Shown here in pieces: positions 36,972 to 46,676 of a stretch of 64,000 bases of DNA (position 1 is its first letter; each line of letters begins with the position of its first letter). Under the pieces are notes generated by a model. It saw only the letters and a program-made list of their open reading frames with translations. It was not told the DNA's origin and did no database searches. A program made the position numbers and the translations under genes. The DNA lies in assembly GCA_021151835.1 (NCBI GenBank), contig JAGKWO010000004.1:1-64000 (forward strand), read 5' to 3'. The DNA is from Gammaproteobacteria bacterium. Its GTDB lineage: Bacteria; Pseudomonadota; Gammaproteobacteria; Pseudomonadales; Cellvibrionaceae.

Positions 36972-37871
36972 TCATAGTTTTCCTGACAATCCAGCTACTC
37001 CATCCGCAAATTGCTCTACCAGGAAATCGATAAACAAGCGCACCTTGGGCGCCAGGTGGCGCTGCTGCGGATAGACCACCCAAACCCCCATTTCGGGCGA
37101 CTGGAACTCATCCAGCACCGATAACAATTTTCCATTCGCCAGGTATTCATCCACGTAGTAATCCGGTAATTGCGCCAGGCCGAGGCCTTTGAGTGCCGCA
37201 TCCAATAGCGCCGGACCTGAGTTTGCCTGCCAATTGCCACGCACAATGATATCTTTGCGCTGGCCATTGTGTTGCAACAACCAATAACCGCGCGTACCAA
37301 TCAGGCAATTGTGCCGCTCCAGGTCCGTCAGGGTTTGTGGCGGCGCGATACGCGCAAGGTAATCGGCCGAACCGACAATGTATTCACGCCGGTCACACAG
37401 GCGGCGCGCAACCAGTGTGGATTCACGCAACACGCCCATGCGGATCCCCAGATCAAACCCTTCTTCAATCATCTCCACCTGGCGGTTGCTAAAGTACATG
37501 TTGATCTTTAATTGCGGGTAACGCAGTTGGAAATCGTTCACCAGCGGGGCGATATATTTATCGCCAAAGGTCGCGGGCGCCGTGATTTTCAACACCCCGG
37601 TAGGCAACCCCTGATGCTGCTGCAGCAATAGCTCTGCATCGCGCACGCCATCGAACAACTGGCGGCAGGCCTCAAAATAAATACTGCCCGCTTCAGTGAG
37701 CCGGATCTGGCGGGTACTGCGATACAACAATTGCGTCCCCAATTGTTGCTCAAGCTGGCTGACCAACCGGCTCACATGTGAGCTGGATACTTGCAGGTTG
37801 CGCGCCGCCGCAATAAAACTGCCATGGCGCACCACCTGTACAAAACCTTCGACCCGTTCCCAATGCTGCAT
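36972..37871 (-). CDS. LysR-family transcriptional regulator
   Basis: This 299-aa protein has an N-terminal helix-turn-helix (GSFIAAARNLQVSSSHVSRL, then QLGTQLLYRSTRQIRLTEAG) and a type 2 periplasmic-binding-like effector domain. It is divergent from frmA, with a 134-bp gap holding an inverted repeat. LysR regulators in this arrangement commonly control the neighbouring formaldehyde detoxification genes; that is inferred from position. Confidence 0.9.
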   Translation of the reverse strand: MQHWERVEGFVQVVRHGSFIAAARNLQVSSSHVSRLVSQLEQQLGTQLLYRSTRQIRLTEAGSIYFEACRQLFDGVRDAELLLQQHQGLPTGVLKITAPATFGDKYIAPLVNDFQLRYPQLKINMYFSNRQVEMIEEGFDLGIRMGVLRESTLVARRLCDRREYIVGSADYLARIAPPQTLTDLERHNCLIGTRGYWLLQHNGQRKDIIVRGNWQANSGPALLDAALKGLGLAQLPDYYVDEYLANGKLLSVLDEFQSPEMGVWVVYPQQRHLAPKVRLFIDFLVEQFADGVAGLSGKL

Positions 37872-37904
37872 TATTGCTCCATAGCAACAATTAAGTGATT
37901 TTAA

Positions 37905-37921
37905 AATGGCTTATTGCCATT
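37905..37921. promoter_or_regulatory. Inverted repeat between lysR and frmA, candidate operator
   Basis: AATGGC (37905-37910), a 5-bp spacer and GCCATT (37916-37921) form a dyad in the divergent promoter region. It is a candidate binding site for the LysR regulator. No binding data exist here. Confidence 0.45.
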
Positions 37922-38005
37922 CGATAAGCAGTCTACACTGTGCGCAACGTTTTCGGGCTCATCAATGATGATCACTGGACCTTTTAACCTACCAAGGAAA
38001 CCCTT

Positions 38006-39115
38006 ATGAAATCTCGTGCTGCCATCGCCCTTGCTGCCGGCAAACCACTGGAACTTGCGGAAATTGATGTACAAGGCCCCCGGGCCGGTGAAGTGCTGGT
38101 ACGCATTGTCGCCACCAGCGTGTGCCATACCGATGCTTACACCCTGTCCGGTGCAGACCCGGAAGGCGTTTTCCCGGCAGTACTGGGCCATGAAGGCGCT
38201 GGTATTGTGGAGGAAGTGGGCGAAGGCGTTACCAGTTTGAAAGTGGGCGACCATGTGATTCCGCTGTACACCGCCGAGTGCGGCAAATGTAAATTCTGCC
38301 TGTCCGGCAAAACCAATTTATGCGGCGCCGTGCGTGCAACACAGGGCAAGGGGTTGATGCCCGATGGCACCAGCCGTTTTTCCCTAGATGGCAAACCACT
38401 GTTCCATTACATGGGGACATCCACATTTTCCGAATACACCGTGTTGCCGGAAGTGTCCCTTGCCAAAGTCTCGCCAAGCGCGCCGCTCGATAAAATCTGC
38501 TTGCTCGGTTGCGGCGTGACTACCGGCATCGGTGCAGTGATCAACACCGCAAAAGTGACCCCCGGTTCTACTATTGCGGTGTTCGGTTTGGGTGCAATTG
38601 GCCTTGCGGTTATCCAGGGCGCACAAATGATGAATGCCAGCCGCATTATTGCGATTGATATTAATCCCGATAAATTCGAACTCGCCCGTCAATTTGGGGC
38701 AACGGATTTTGTAAATCCGAAAGATCATTCCGCACCTATCCAGCAAGTGATCGTGGACATGACCGACGGCGGTGTGGATTATTCATTTGAATGTATTGGC
38801 AACGTGAATGTCATGCGCTCGGCGTTGGAATGCTGCCATAAAGGCTGGGGGGAATCGATTATTATTGGTGTAGCGGGTGCGGGCCAGGAAATTTCCACGC
38901 GCCCGTTCCAGTTAGTGACTGGACGGGTATGGAAAGGCTCCGCTTTTGGGGGAGTAAAGGGCCGCAGCCAATTGCCCGGTTACGTTGATCGCTATATGAA
39001 AGGCGAAATTAAGATCGACGAATTTATCACCCACGACATGCCCTTCGAAAAAATCAATGACGCGTTTGATTTATTGCATGAAGGCAAAAGCATCCGTACT
39101 GTACTGCATTACTAA
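38006..39115 (+). CDS. frmA: S-(hydroxymethyl)glutathione dehydrogenase (class III alcohol dehydrogenase)
   Basis: This 369-aa zinc medium-chain dehydrogenase oxidises S-hydroxymethylglutathione with NAD+, the second step of formaldehyde detoxification. Catalytic-zinc residues C40 and H62-E63 are present, the structural-zinc cysteines are C92, C95, C98 and C106, and the cofactor site VFGLGAIGLAVIQGA is intact. AAGGA lies 8 nt before the ATG. The hydrolase that completes the pathway follows 59 bp downstream. Confidence 0.96.
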   Translation: MKSRAAIALAAGKPLELAEIDVQGPRAGEVLVRIVATSVCHTDAYTLSGADPEGVFPAVLGHEGAGIVEEVGEGVTSLKVGDHVIPLYTAECGKCKFCLSGKTNLCGAVRATQGKGLMPDGTSRFSLDGKPLFHYMGTSTFSEYTVLPEVSLAKVSPSAPLDKICLLGCGVTTGIGAVINTAKVTPGSTIAVFGLGAIGLAVIQGAQMMNASRIIAIDINPDKFELARQFGATDFVNPKDHSAPIQQVIVDMTDGGVDYSFECIGNVNVMRSALECCHKGWGESIIIGVAGAGQEISTRPFQLVTGRVWKGSAFGGVKGRSQLPGYVDRYMKGEIKIDEFITHDMPFEKINDAFDLLHEGKSIRTVLHY

Positions 39116-39174
39116 TAGCGCACCCCTGCAAAAAACGATGCCCGCATAGCCGGTGTCGTTTTAATGGAAAATAT

Positions 39175-40020
39175 ATGTCGAAAAAATTAACCGAAATCGC
39201 AGCCAATAAAAGTTTTGGTGGCTGGCATAAACGCTTTAAACATTTTTCCACCACATTAAATTGCGAAATGATCTTCGCTATTTATTTGCCACCGAAAGCA
39301 GACACTGAAAAGGTGCCCGTACTCTGGTGGCTTTCCGGCCTTACCTGTACCGATGAAAATTTCATGCAGAAAGCCGGTGCACAAAAAACCGCCGCAGAAC
39401 TTGGCATTGCGATTGTTTGCCCGGATACCAGCCCGCGCGGGTTAAATTTGCCGGGTGATTCCGACAACTACGATTTCGGTGTCGGCGCCGGATTTTATCT
39501 CAACGCAACCCGTGAGCCCTGGAAAAATAATTACCAGATGTATGACTACATCACCAAAGAATTGCCAGAGTTAGTGCGCAAAAATTTTCCGGTAAATGAC
39601 AAAGAATCCATCAGCGGTCACTCCATGGGCGGACACGGTGCTTTGGTAATTGCGCTAAGTTCACCATATCGCTATAAATCCGTATCGGCATTTGCACCAA
39701 TTACCAACCCGGTAAATTCTCCCTGGGGACAAAAAGCATTTACGGGATATCTGGGCGATGATCGCGAAAGCTGGAATGCTTATGATGCGTGCTATCTTAT
39801 TGCCAACGGCACATCAAAACAGCAATTGTTTATTGACCAGGGACAAGCTGATAATTTTTTATCAGCCCAACTAAAACCTGATGCCCTGCAAAAAGCCTGC
39901 GCCGAAAACCAGCACCCGCTTAAATTTCGCTTGCACGCTGGTTACGATCACAGTTATTTTTTTATCGCCAGCTTTATTGAGGATCATCTTCGCTACCACG
40001 CACAGCATTTAAAAAATTGA
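39175..40020 (+). CDS. frmB: S-formylglutathione hydrolase
   Basis: This 281-aa alpha/beta hydrolase (esterase D family) splits S-formylglutathione into formate and glutathione. The nucleophile motif GHSMGGHG has S150, and the family stretch LWWLSGLTCTDENF is present. It follows the dehydrogenase in the same direction, so both act in one pathway. Other accepted symbols are fghA and yeiG-like; the family is certain, the exact symbol is convention. Confidence 0.94.
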   Translation: MSKKLTEIAANKSFGGWHKRFKHFSTTLNCEMIFAIYLPPKADTEKVPVLWWLSGLTCTDENFMQKAGAQKTAAELGIAIVCPDTSPRGLNLPGDSDNYDFGVGAGFYLNATREPWKNNYQMYDYITKELPELVRKNFPVNDKESISGHSMGGHGALVIALSSPYRYKSVSAFAPITNPVNSPWGQKAFTGYLGDDRESWNAYDACYLIANGTSKQQLFIDQGQADNFLSAQLKPDALQKACAENQHPLKFRLHAGYDHSYFFIASFIEDHLRYHAQHLKN

Positions 40021-40042
40021 AATGGTTTTTCTTTAATTCAAT

Positions 40043-40067
40043 AAAAAGGGGCGCAACGCCCCTTTTT
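40043..40067. terminator. Bidirectional terminator after frmB
   Basis: An 11-bp perfect stem (AAAAAGGGGCG, loop CAA, CGCCCCTTTTT) lies between the convergent frmB and DUF6622-like genes, with T-runs usable from both strands. Confidence 0.9.
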
Positions 40068-40086
40068 ATATTTGGAAATTATTTCA

Positions 40087-40596
40087 TTAACTTGCAGGTA
40101 ACGCGGTAACACTGCTGCGTGATGCACGAACCAAACAGAGCGCTCGCGCCACAAAATAACCACTAAACAAACCGTAGGCAAAACATAATACTGGCATAAA
40201 CGCTACCTGCGCAGTAAGTGGGTTATGCAGAGCATATAACACCGCTGCTGCATACTTGGTAAAAAATATCGCCAGCATTACCAATAAAGGAATCCGGCTT
40301 CCAGGAATATAAAATTTATTTGACTCGACATGATAGCGAATATCTTTTATCGCGAATAATTGGTAACCCAACACTGCCATTAGCGCCAACCCTGACAGCC
40401 ACAGGCAGAGCGCTATCACCTGCGCACCAAAATTAGACACAACACCCACCAACGATAAAATCACCATACCGGTCGGCAGCAAATAAGCCAGCCATAATTT
40501 TACTTGTCGATTCCGGGTTTGCTGTAAACCAAGGACTATCAACACCAGCAACAATCCAAAAACCCATGGCGGGGTATGCGTAAGTATTTGCAACAT
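40087..40596 (-). CDS. Small multi-pass membrane protein (DUF6622-like)
   Basis: This 169-aa protein has five predicted membrane segments. The N-terminus MLQILTHTPPWVFGLLLVLI resembles the DUF6622 family, whose function is unknown. There is no cleavable signal peptide. It is convergent with frmB across a shared terminator. I assign no function. Confidence 0.65.
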   Translation of the reverse strand: MLQILTHTPPWVFGLLLVLIVLGLQQTRNRQVKLWLAYLLPTGMVILSLVGVVSNFGAQVIALCLWLSGLALMAVLGYQLFAIKDIRYHVESNKFYIPGSRIPLLVMLAIFFTKYAAAVLYALHNPLTAQVAFMPVLCFAYGLFSGYFVARALCLVRASRSSVTALPAS

Positions 40597-40765
40597 ATTT
40601 ATTCCTTGTCAGGTAGACCAAATGAGCGGATAAGCGTAGCACCGCTCTATAGATATTAAACTGCACTATCGATATTAAACCGTACCAGGGCTATTAAATA
40701 GTTACAAAAATCATCCGAAGAGACAGCAGATGTCAGCGATTGATATATTTATGGGACAATTCCTG

Positions 40766-41275
40766 TTAAGGCGTGATGATGTGGACAGGATCCAGATAAA
40801 ACGCTTTTTTCCAACCTTGCGTAGAACCATCAATTTTCCACACATAAGGCAGCAAACTCACAACGGCATAATGCAAATGTGCAGGCTTGCCTTTGGCATT
40901 ACCGGTATCGCCGAGCAAACCAATTTCCGCACCACGCCATACCGGTTTGCCAATAAAAACTGAATCTTCATTCAGGTGGGCATAATAATGGATTCGCCAT
41001 TTTGGCCCGAGCACCGCAACTACGTTTCCACCCAAGGGCAATTCACCGGCAAATATCACAAGACCGTAAGTGGTAGCAACAACCGGTGTGTCCAGCTTTC
41101 CGAAAATATCTATCCCTTTATGTACACCGGATTTTCCCCAAGGCTCAAACCAGAATGATTTTGCATTCCAGTCTTTACTCGTCGCGCCCTTAACCGGGAC
41201 AACCGGAAATTCCGGCAGCAGAAACCCAAGCAATACGACAATCAGGAAAATGTTTAGCTTTCGCCACTTTTTCAC
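40766..41275 (-). CDS. M23-family metallopeptidase, LytM-like
   Basis: This 169-aa protein has an N-terminal signal or anchor (residues about 8-29) and the M23 zinc motifs: H52-x3-D56 (HKGID) and H133-x-H135 (HLHYAV). M23 enzymes cut peptide cross-links in peptidoglycan. It is a short, single-domain version acting in the periplasm. It follows the CPBP gene by 19 bp on the same strand, suggesting one transcript. Confidence 0.87.
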   Translation of the reverse strand: MKKWRKLNIFLIVVLLGFLLPEFPVVPVKGATSKDWNAKSFWFEPWGKSGVHKGIDIFGKLDTPVVATTYGLVIFAGELPLGGNVVAVLGPKWRIHYYAHLNEDSVFIGKPVWRGAEIGLLGDTGNAKGKPAHLHYAVVSLLPYVWKIDGSTQGWKKAFYLDPVHIITP

Positions 41276-41294
41276 AAGGTTGCACCTGCATCAA

Positions 41295-42104
41295 TTAGCC
41301 GAGCGGATAGGTAAGAAACGAAAAGTGAATCTGGTTAACAAAGAAATGGACCATAATCGGGTAGCAAATATTTTTGCTCAGGGTGTAACTTAACCCGTAC
41401 AGAAATCCCGCCAAGGCATATACCCAGATTGCAGCATCGCTTAATCCGGAATGGATAGCGACAAATATTGCCGTCACCACTAACAATGGAATCAATTCTT
41501 GCACCCAGCGATTCGCGCTAACAACTGCAACAGCATCGCGCAACGCTTGCTGTAACAACAAGCGCATAAATGCTTCCTCTGCCACACTGATAATTAATAA
41601 ATTACCCAGCGCAAACAGTATTATTTTTTCGATGGCTTTGGGTTGGAGATACAAACCAAGGACAGGAATCGCCACAGCAATCACAATAGCCGGCGCTAAT
41701 AACGCAACAAGGAATTGATACTTCGGTGCTGCAACGAATTCGTCGTTGTGTGGTTTTCGCAACAGAAAAAATAATAAAATAAATCCACAAATACCCTTGC
41801 CAAAATTAGCAAAAAATTCATAGCGCGGAGACAAGCCTGACCCAGCTGACAGATCAAAAATTAAAGGGTAGGAAAATCCCTCCGGCTTATAAGTGGCCAC
41901 CCAGAAAACCACAGGCACAATAAAAAGCCACAACATCGGTTTTTGCCAGGAATTCAACGATACATCCCGATAAACCCGAACGGCACCCAGCAACACAATC
42001 AAACCCAGTGCATTAGCCAGGGGTAACCATTGCAGCGACGTTAATACCGTCACCACAACCAATGAAAAACCAACAAATGTTTTCTGTGAAAATACTTTAA
42101 TCAT
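41295..42104 (-). CDS. CPBP-family intramembrane metalloprotease
   Basis: This 269-aa polytopic protein has seven or eight hydrophobic segments. It carries the CPBP (Abi/CAAX protease-like) motif EExxxR with E176, E177 and R181, followed by a FVAIHSG-type motif with the second metal ligand. Bacterial members act in peptide processing or self-immunity; the substrate here is unknown. It lies upstream of the M23 peptidase gene in a likely two-gene unit. Confidence 0.87.
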   Translation of the reverse strand: MIKVFSQKTFVGFSLVVVTVLTSLQWLPLANALGLIVLLGAVRVYRDVSLNSWQKPMLWLFIVPVVFWVATYKPEGFSYPLIFDLSAGSGLSPRYEFFANFGKGICGFILLFFLLRKPHNDEFVAAPKYQFLVALLAPAIVIAVAIPVLGLYLQPKAIEKIILFALGNLLIISVAEEAFMRLLLQQALRDAVAVVSANRWVQELIPLLVVTAIFVAIHSGLSDAAIWVYALAGFLYGLSYTLSKNICYPIMVHFFVNQIHFSFLTYPLG

Positions 42105-42210
42105 TTATGCATCCGGAGACCGGCCCCGCAAGTAAACATAGCGATGGCCGGGATCACGTTATTATTTGCTGGGACCGCGCCCTGCTTGCCCCACGTTACG
42201 TTTAATCATC

Positions 42211-42256
42211 TTAAAATAAAAAGGCCGATTCTCTCGAATCGGCCTTTTTATTTTAA
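42211..42256 (-). terminator. Rho-independent terminator after dnaJ
   Basis: A 21-bp perfect stem (left arm 42211-42231, loop TCTC, right arm 42236-42256) with a GGCCGATTC core lies just downstream of dnaJ, with T-rich tails on both strands. Confidence 0.92.
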
Positions 42257-42264
42257 AACATTCA

Positions 42265-43386
42265 TTACTCATTAAAAAACTTCTTAACGCCATCAAACCA
42301 GCTTGTCTGTTTGGGCGAATATTTTCCGCCCTTCATGGTTGCCTGGAATTCTTTGAGCAATTCCTTTTGTTTGCTGGTAAGGTTAACCGGTGTTTCCACG
42401 ACGACGCGGCAAAGCAAATCACCTACCCCGCCACCGCGCACCGGCGTTACCCCTTTACCGCGCAATTTAAATAATTTTCCAGTTTGGGTTTCTGCGGGCA
42501 CCTTAAGTTTTACACGACCGTCCAGGGTGGGCACTTCAAGCTCTCCACCGAGCGCGGCATCAACGAAATCAATCGGCACCTCGCAATATAAATCGGCGCC
42601 GTCGCGCTTGAAAATATTGTGTTCACGCACATGGACCTGCACATACAAATCACCGCTCGGACCACCATCAGCACCCGCCTCACCTTCACCGGACAGGCGA
42701 ATACGATCACCGGTATCAACACCGGCAGGCACTTTCACTTGCAGGGTTTTGGTTTCTTCGATGCGACCCTGGCCATTACAGGACTTACAAGGATCAGAAA
42801 TAATAGTGCCGCGCCCGCGGCATGACGGACAGGTTTGTTGCACCGAGAAAAAACCTTGCTGCATGCGCACTTGCCCATGGCCGCCGCAGGTAGTACAGGT
42901 CACCGGTTTGCTGCCCGCTTTTGCACCGGAACCATCACAGGTTTTACAGGAAACCAGTGTTGGAACTTTAATTTGTACGCTGGTGCCTTTAACAGCATCT
43001 TCCAGACTTAATTCGAGGTTGTAGCGCAAATCCGAACCGCGACTCGGGCCACCGCGACCACCGCGCCCGCCACCGAAAATATCGCCGAACACATCGCCAA
43101 AAATATCGCTGAAATTTCCAAAGCCCGCACCGCCAGCGCCACCGCCCATGCCGCCCTGGCCATCTACCCCGGCGTGCCCAAAACGATCATAAGCCGCACG
43201 CTTGTTTTCGTCGGACAATACTTCGTAAGCCTCGTTGGCTTCCTTGAATTTTTCTTCCGCCTTGGGATCATCCGGATTGCGGTCAGGATGGAATTTCATC
43301 GCCACACGGCGATAAGCTTTTTTCAATTCGGCTGCGTCTACATCTTTCTGGACGCCGAGGATTTCGTAGTAATCGCGTTTTGCCAT
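42265..43386 (-). CDS. dnaJ: Hsp40 co-chaperone DnaJ
   Basis: This 373-aa type I J-protein has the J-domain HPD motif (MKFHPDRNP), a Gly/Phe-rich linker (GGMGGGAGGAGFGNF) and four CxxCxGxG zinc modules (CKTCDGSG, CTTCGGHG, CPSCRGRG, CKSCNGQG). It stimulates DnaK ATPase and delivers unfolded clients. It lies downstream of dnaK in the usual grpE-dnaK-dnaJ order, with a hairpin in the gap. Confidence 0.97.
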   Translation of the reverse strand: MAKRDYYEILGVQKDVDAAELKKAYRRVAMKFHPDRNPDDPKAEEKFKEANEAYEVLSDENKRAAYDRFGHAGVDGQGGMGGGAGGAGFGNFSDIFGDVFGDIFGGGRGGRGGPSRGSDLRYNLELSLEDAVKGTSVQIKVPTLVSCKTCDGSGAKAGSKPVTCTTCGGHGQVRMQQGFFSVQQTCPSCRGRGTIISDPCKSCNGQGRIEETKTLQVKVPAGVDTGDRIRLSGEGEAGADGGPSGDLYVQVHVREHNIFKRDGADLYCEVPIDFVDAALGGELEVPTLDGRVKLKVPAETQTGKLFKLRGKGVTPVRGGGVGDLLCRVVVETPVNLTSKQKELLKEFQATMKGGKYSPKQTSWFDGVKKFFNE

Positions 43387-43539
43387 GGTTACACCGGTAG
43401 TAGAAATGTGTTGTGCATTTCAAATAATAATTTCACCGTAGCACGTATGGAGCCTGGCCCAATACGGGACTGATCATCTAAACCATTCCCCGCATTTCGT
43501 TGCACTCAATACGGGCTACATTTAGCTACTTCTTACATG

Positions 43540-43567
43540 ACAAATGCGGGCATGAGCCCGCATTTGT
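43540..43567. terminator. Hairpin between dnaK and dnaJ
   Basis: A 12-bp perfect stem (ACAAATGCGGGC, loop ATGA, GCCCGCATTTGT) lies between the genes. In the direction of dnaK transcription no U-tract follows, so it may only reduce read-through into dnaJ or stabilise the dnaK message. Confidence 0.6.
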
Positions 43568-43597
43568 TATTTATATTTCCATCAAGCAATCGAAAAC

Positions 43598-45532
43598 TTA
43601 TTTCTTGTCTTCTTTCACTTCTTCGAACTCGGCATCCACTACGCCGTCATCCGCTGGCTTGCTACCGCCCGCCTGTTGCGCACCAGCACCACCGGCTGCT
43701 TGCGCACCCGCTTGTTGCTCTGCGTAAAGTTTTTGCGCGAGGGAACCGGATGCTTCCGTCAGCTTGGTAGTTGCCTCTTCGATCTTCGCCAGATCATCAC
43801 CTTTAGCAACATCGCGCGCCTGGGTGAGTGCAGCTTCGATTGCCGATTTTTCATCAGCCGTTGCTTTGTCACCGGCATCTTTCAAGGTTTTTTCCGTTGC
43901 GTGGATCAAACCTTCCAGGGTGTTGCGCGCCGTTACAATTTCTGCGAACTTGCGATCCGCCTCAGCATTTGCCTCAGCATCTTTTACCATTTTCTGGATT
44001 TCTTCATCGCTCAAACCGGAAGAGGCTTTGATCACGATGGATTGCTCTTTGCCCGTCGCTTTATCTTTCGCGCTCACGTTCAAAATACCGTTTGCGTCGA
44101 TATCGAAAGTTACTTCGATTTGCGGAATACCGCGCTGTGCAGGCGGAATATCGGCCAAATCAAAACGACCCAGCGATTTGTTTTGCGATGCTTGTTTACG
44201 CTCGCCCTGAACTACGTGAATAGTTACCGCCGTCTGGTTGTCATCGGCAGTTGAAAACACTTGCGATTTCTTGGTTGGAATCGTGGTGTTTTTGTCGATC
44301 AACGGCGTCGCTACACCACCCATGGTTTCAATACCCAGGGTTAATGGAGTTACGTCCAGCAACAATACGTCTTTAACATCGCCCGCCAACACCGCACCTT
44401 GAATCGCCGCACCAATCGCAACGGCTTCGTCCGGGTTAACGTCTTTACGTGGCTCTTTGCCGAAGAAATCGGCTACCGCTTTTTGCACGAGCGGCATACG
44501 GGTCTGGCCACCCACCAAAATAACATCATCGATGTCACTGATAGATTTGCCTGAATCTTTAATCGCTTGTTTCACCGGCTCCATCGAGCGGGTTACCAAT
44601 TCTTCCACTAATGACTCAAGTTTGGCGCGCGTCAGTTTTACCACCAAATGTTTTGGCCCTGTTGCATCAGCAGTGATGTACGGCAGGTTCACTTCGGTTT
44701 GCTGGCTGGATGACAATTCGATCTTGGCTTTCTCCGCCGCTTCTTTCAAACGTTGCAGCGCCAGCGGATCATTGTGCAGATCGATACCGGTATCTTTCTT
44801 GAAGGTTTCCGCCAGGAATTCAATCAAGCGCATATCAAAGTCTTCACCGCCGAGGAAAGTATCGCCGTTGGTTGAAAGCACTTCGAATTGGTGTTCGCCA
44901 TCTACATCGGCAATTTCGATGATGGAGATATCGAAAGTACCACCACCCAGGTCGTAAACAGCAATGGTGCGATCACCTACACCTTTGTCCAGACCATACG
45001 CCAAGGCAGCAGCAGTTGGTTCGTTGATGATACGTTTTACATCAAGGCCAGCAATGCGACCGGCATCTTTGGTTGCCTGGCGTTGTGAGTCGTTGAAGTA
45101 CGCCGGAACAGTAATGACTGCTTCAGTCACTTTCTCACCGAGGTAATCCTCAGCGGTTTTTTTCATTTTTTTCAGCACTTCAGCAGAAATTTGCGGCGGT
45201 GCTTTTTTATCGCCTTTCACTTCTACCCAGGCGTCGCCATTGTCCGCCGCGACGATTTTATAGGGCACCATTTTGATATCTTTTTGCACTACATCGTCTT
45301 TGAATTTACGGCCGATCAAACGCTTTACCGCAAACAGTGTGTTATGCGGATTGGTTACAGCCTGGCGCTTGGCGGATTGGCCGACCAGGATTTCTTCGTC
45401 GTTAGTGAATGCGATAATTGACGGCGTGGTGCGATCGCCTTCGGCATTCTCGATCACTTTTGGTTTGCCGCCTTCCAATACAGATACGCATGAGTTGGTG
45501 GTACCCAAATCGATGCCGATAATTTTGCCCAT
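43598..45532 (-). CDS. dnaK: Hsp70 chaperone DnaK
   Basis: This 644-aa protein has the full Hsp70 layout: ATPase domain (GIDLGTTNSCV at the start, IAVYDLGGGTFD, IDDVILVGGQTRMP), linker VLLLDVTPLTLGIET, substrate domain, lid, and an EEVKEDKK tail. It folds and protects proteins in an ATP cycle driven by DnaJ and GrpE. Length is normal. A sigma-32-like promoter lies upstream at 45677-45704. Confidence 0.98.
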   Translation of the reverse strand: MGKIIGIDLGTTNSCVSVLEGGKPKVIENAEGDRTTPSIIAFTNDEEILVGQSAKRQAVTNPHNTLFAVKRLIGRKFKDDVVQKDIKMVPYKIVAADNGDAWVEVKGDKKAPPQISAEVLKKMKKTAEDYLGEKVTEAVITVPAYFNDSQRQATKDAGRIAGLDVKRIINEPTAAALAYGLDKGVGDRTIAVYDLGGGTFDISIIEIADVDGEHQFEVLSTNGDTFLGGEDFDMRLIEFLAETFKKDTGIDLHNDPLALQRLKEAAEKAKIELSSSQQTEVNLPYITADATGPKHLVVKLTRAKLESLVEELVTRSMEPVKQAIKDSGKSISDIDDVILVGGQTRMPLVQKAVADFFGKEPRKDVNPDEAVAIGAAIQGAVLAGDVKDVLLLDVTPLTLGIETMGGVATPLIDKNTTIPTKKSQVFSTADDNQTAVTIHVVQGERKQASQNKSLGRFDLADIPPAQRGIPQIEVTFDIDANGILNVSAKDKATGKEQSIVIKASSGLSDEEIQKMVKDAEANAEADRKFAEIVTARNTLEGLIHATEKTLKDAGDKATADEKSAIEAALTQARDVAKGDDLAKIEEATTKLTEASGSLAQKLYAEQQAGAQAAGGAGAQQAGGSKPADDGVVDAEFEEVKEDKK

Positions 45533-45676
45533 GGTGTTGCTCCTGAAAAATTCTGTTTGTTGCTAAGTGCAATTACAAATGGATTTGCACTGAATTGTTT
45601 GTACGTCAGTTGTTAAGAACTTGCCTAAGTCGTCGCAGATCGTCGGCGATTTGCGTTTTGTTGGCAGTTGGTTTCT

Positions 45677-45704
45677 ATATTGGCCCCGGGCGAATAAATT
45701 CAAG
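45677..45704 (-). promoter_or_regulatory. Sigma-32-like heat-shock promoter of dnaK
   Basis: On the minus strand, CTTGAA (45699-45704) is followed after 14 bp by GCCAATAT (45677-45684), a six-of-eight match to the CCCCATNT -10 of sigma-32 promoters. It is weaker than the grpE promoter. Confidence 0.6.
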
Positions 45705-45741
45705 TCCGGCGCTAAAAAATCCTGTTGCGTATGGCCAGGTT

Positions 45742-46323
45742 TTACGGCGCTTTGGAAACCACCACCATGGCCGGGCGAACCAAACGGCCATGCAGGGTGT
45801 AACCTTTTTGGAAACAATTAATAACGGTATTGGGTTCTACATCCGGACTTGGCACTGCCGATACCGCCTGGTGCAAATTCGGATCAAAGGGTTCACCATG
45901 GGGATTAACCACTACTACCTGGTGGCGAGCCAATGCATCCACAAACGTTTTGTGTGTAAGCTGGATACCTTCTGCAATGGCGGTGAAGGCTTCATTGCTG
46001 GTATCAATCGATGAAAGCGCACGCTCCAGGTTATCAACCACTGGCAACAAGTCATTCACGATCTTTTCCAGACCAAACTTGTGGGCTTTTTCAACATCCT
46101 GCTCGGCGCGGCGGCGAGCGTTCTGCACTTCAGCCTGCGCGCGCAAACTTTGCTCTTTGGCTGACTCGTAAGCCGCAGCCAAAGTAGCCAACTGCGCTTG
46201 CAAGGCCTCTACAGTTACTTCTGCAGTTTCCGGCTGGGCTTGTTCGGCAGCAGCATCCGCCGGCTGGGCATCGGTTGCATTTTGAATGTCGGTGTAATCT
46301 TGAGTTGACACTGTATTCTCCAA
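45742..46323 (-). CDS. grpE: Nucleotide exchange factor GrpE
   Basis: This 193-aa protein has a variable acidic N-terminus, a long coiled coil (residues about 35-100) and the C-terminal signature GEPFDPNLHQAVSAVPSPDVEPNTVINCFQKGYTLHGRLVRPAMVVVSKA region. It releases ADP from DnaK. It heads the heat-shock cluster and has a strong sigma-32 promoter upstream. Confidence 0.96.
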   Translation of the reverse strand: MENTVSTQDYTDIQNATDAQPADAAAEQAQPETAEVTVEALQAQLATLAAAYESAKEQSLRAQAEVQNARRRAEQDVEKAHKFGLEKIVNDLLPVVDNLERALSSIDTSNEAFTAIAEGIQLTHKTFVDALARHQVVVVNPHGEPFDPNLHQAVSAVPSPDVEPNTVINCFQKGYTLHGRLVRPAMVVVSKAP

Positions 46324-46400
46324 TCACGGGTTGGGCGGTGGCATGGCCACCGGGATAACTCGAAAAACCAAATAAGGCGTCCTATAAGACAGTGGGGGCT

Positions 46401-46428
46401 ATATGGGGCTGGAGGAAGGAGATTCAAG
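46401..46428 (-). promoter_or_regulatory. Sigma-32 heat-shock promoter of grpE
   Basis: On the minus strand CTTGAA (46423-46428), 14 bp, then CCCCATAT (46401-46408). This is a full match to the sigma-32 consensus CTTGAA-N13-15-CCCCATNT, about 80 bp upstream of grpE. Confidence 0.88.
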
Positions 46429-46676
46429 CGTTGGCGCTAAAGTTTTTGTGGATAAATCCGATCACTAAATCGACAAGGCAATGTATTAAGTAAGCAATGA
46501 AATTGTGCCTATACTCAAAAAACACCACACAGCCTCAAAGTGAATTTACAAGCAGAAAACAGCACCATTCTTGTGCAATCAACAATGAATTATGCGCCAA
46601 TAACAAGATTTTTTTCCCGCTCCAAACGATTGGGAATAACGTCACAAAATACTTGGCTTTGTCAGCAAAATATCAT

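Noticed and set aside
42311..45088. Plus-strand open frames opposite dnaJ and dnaK
   Set aside because: Antisense shadows with no domain content.
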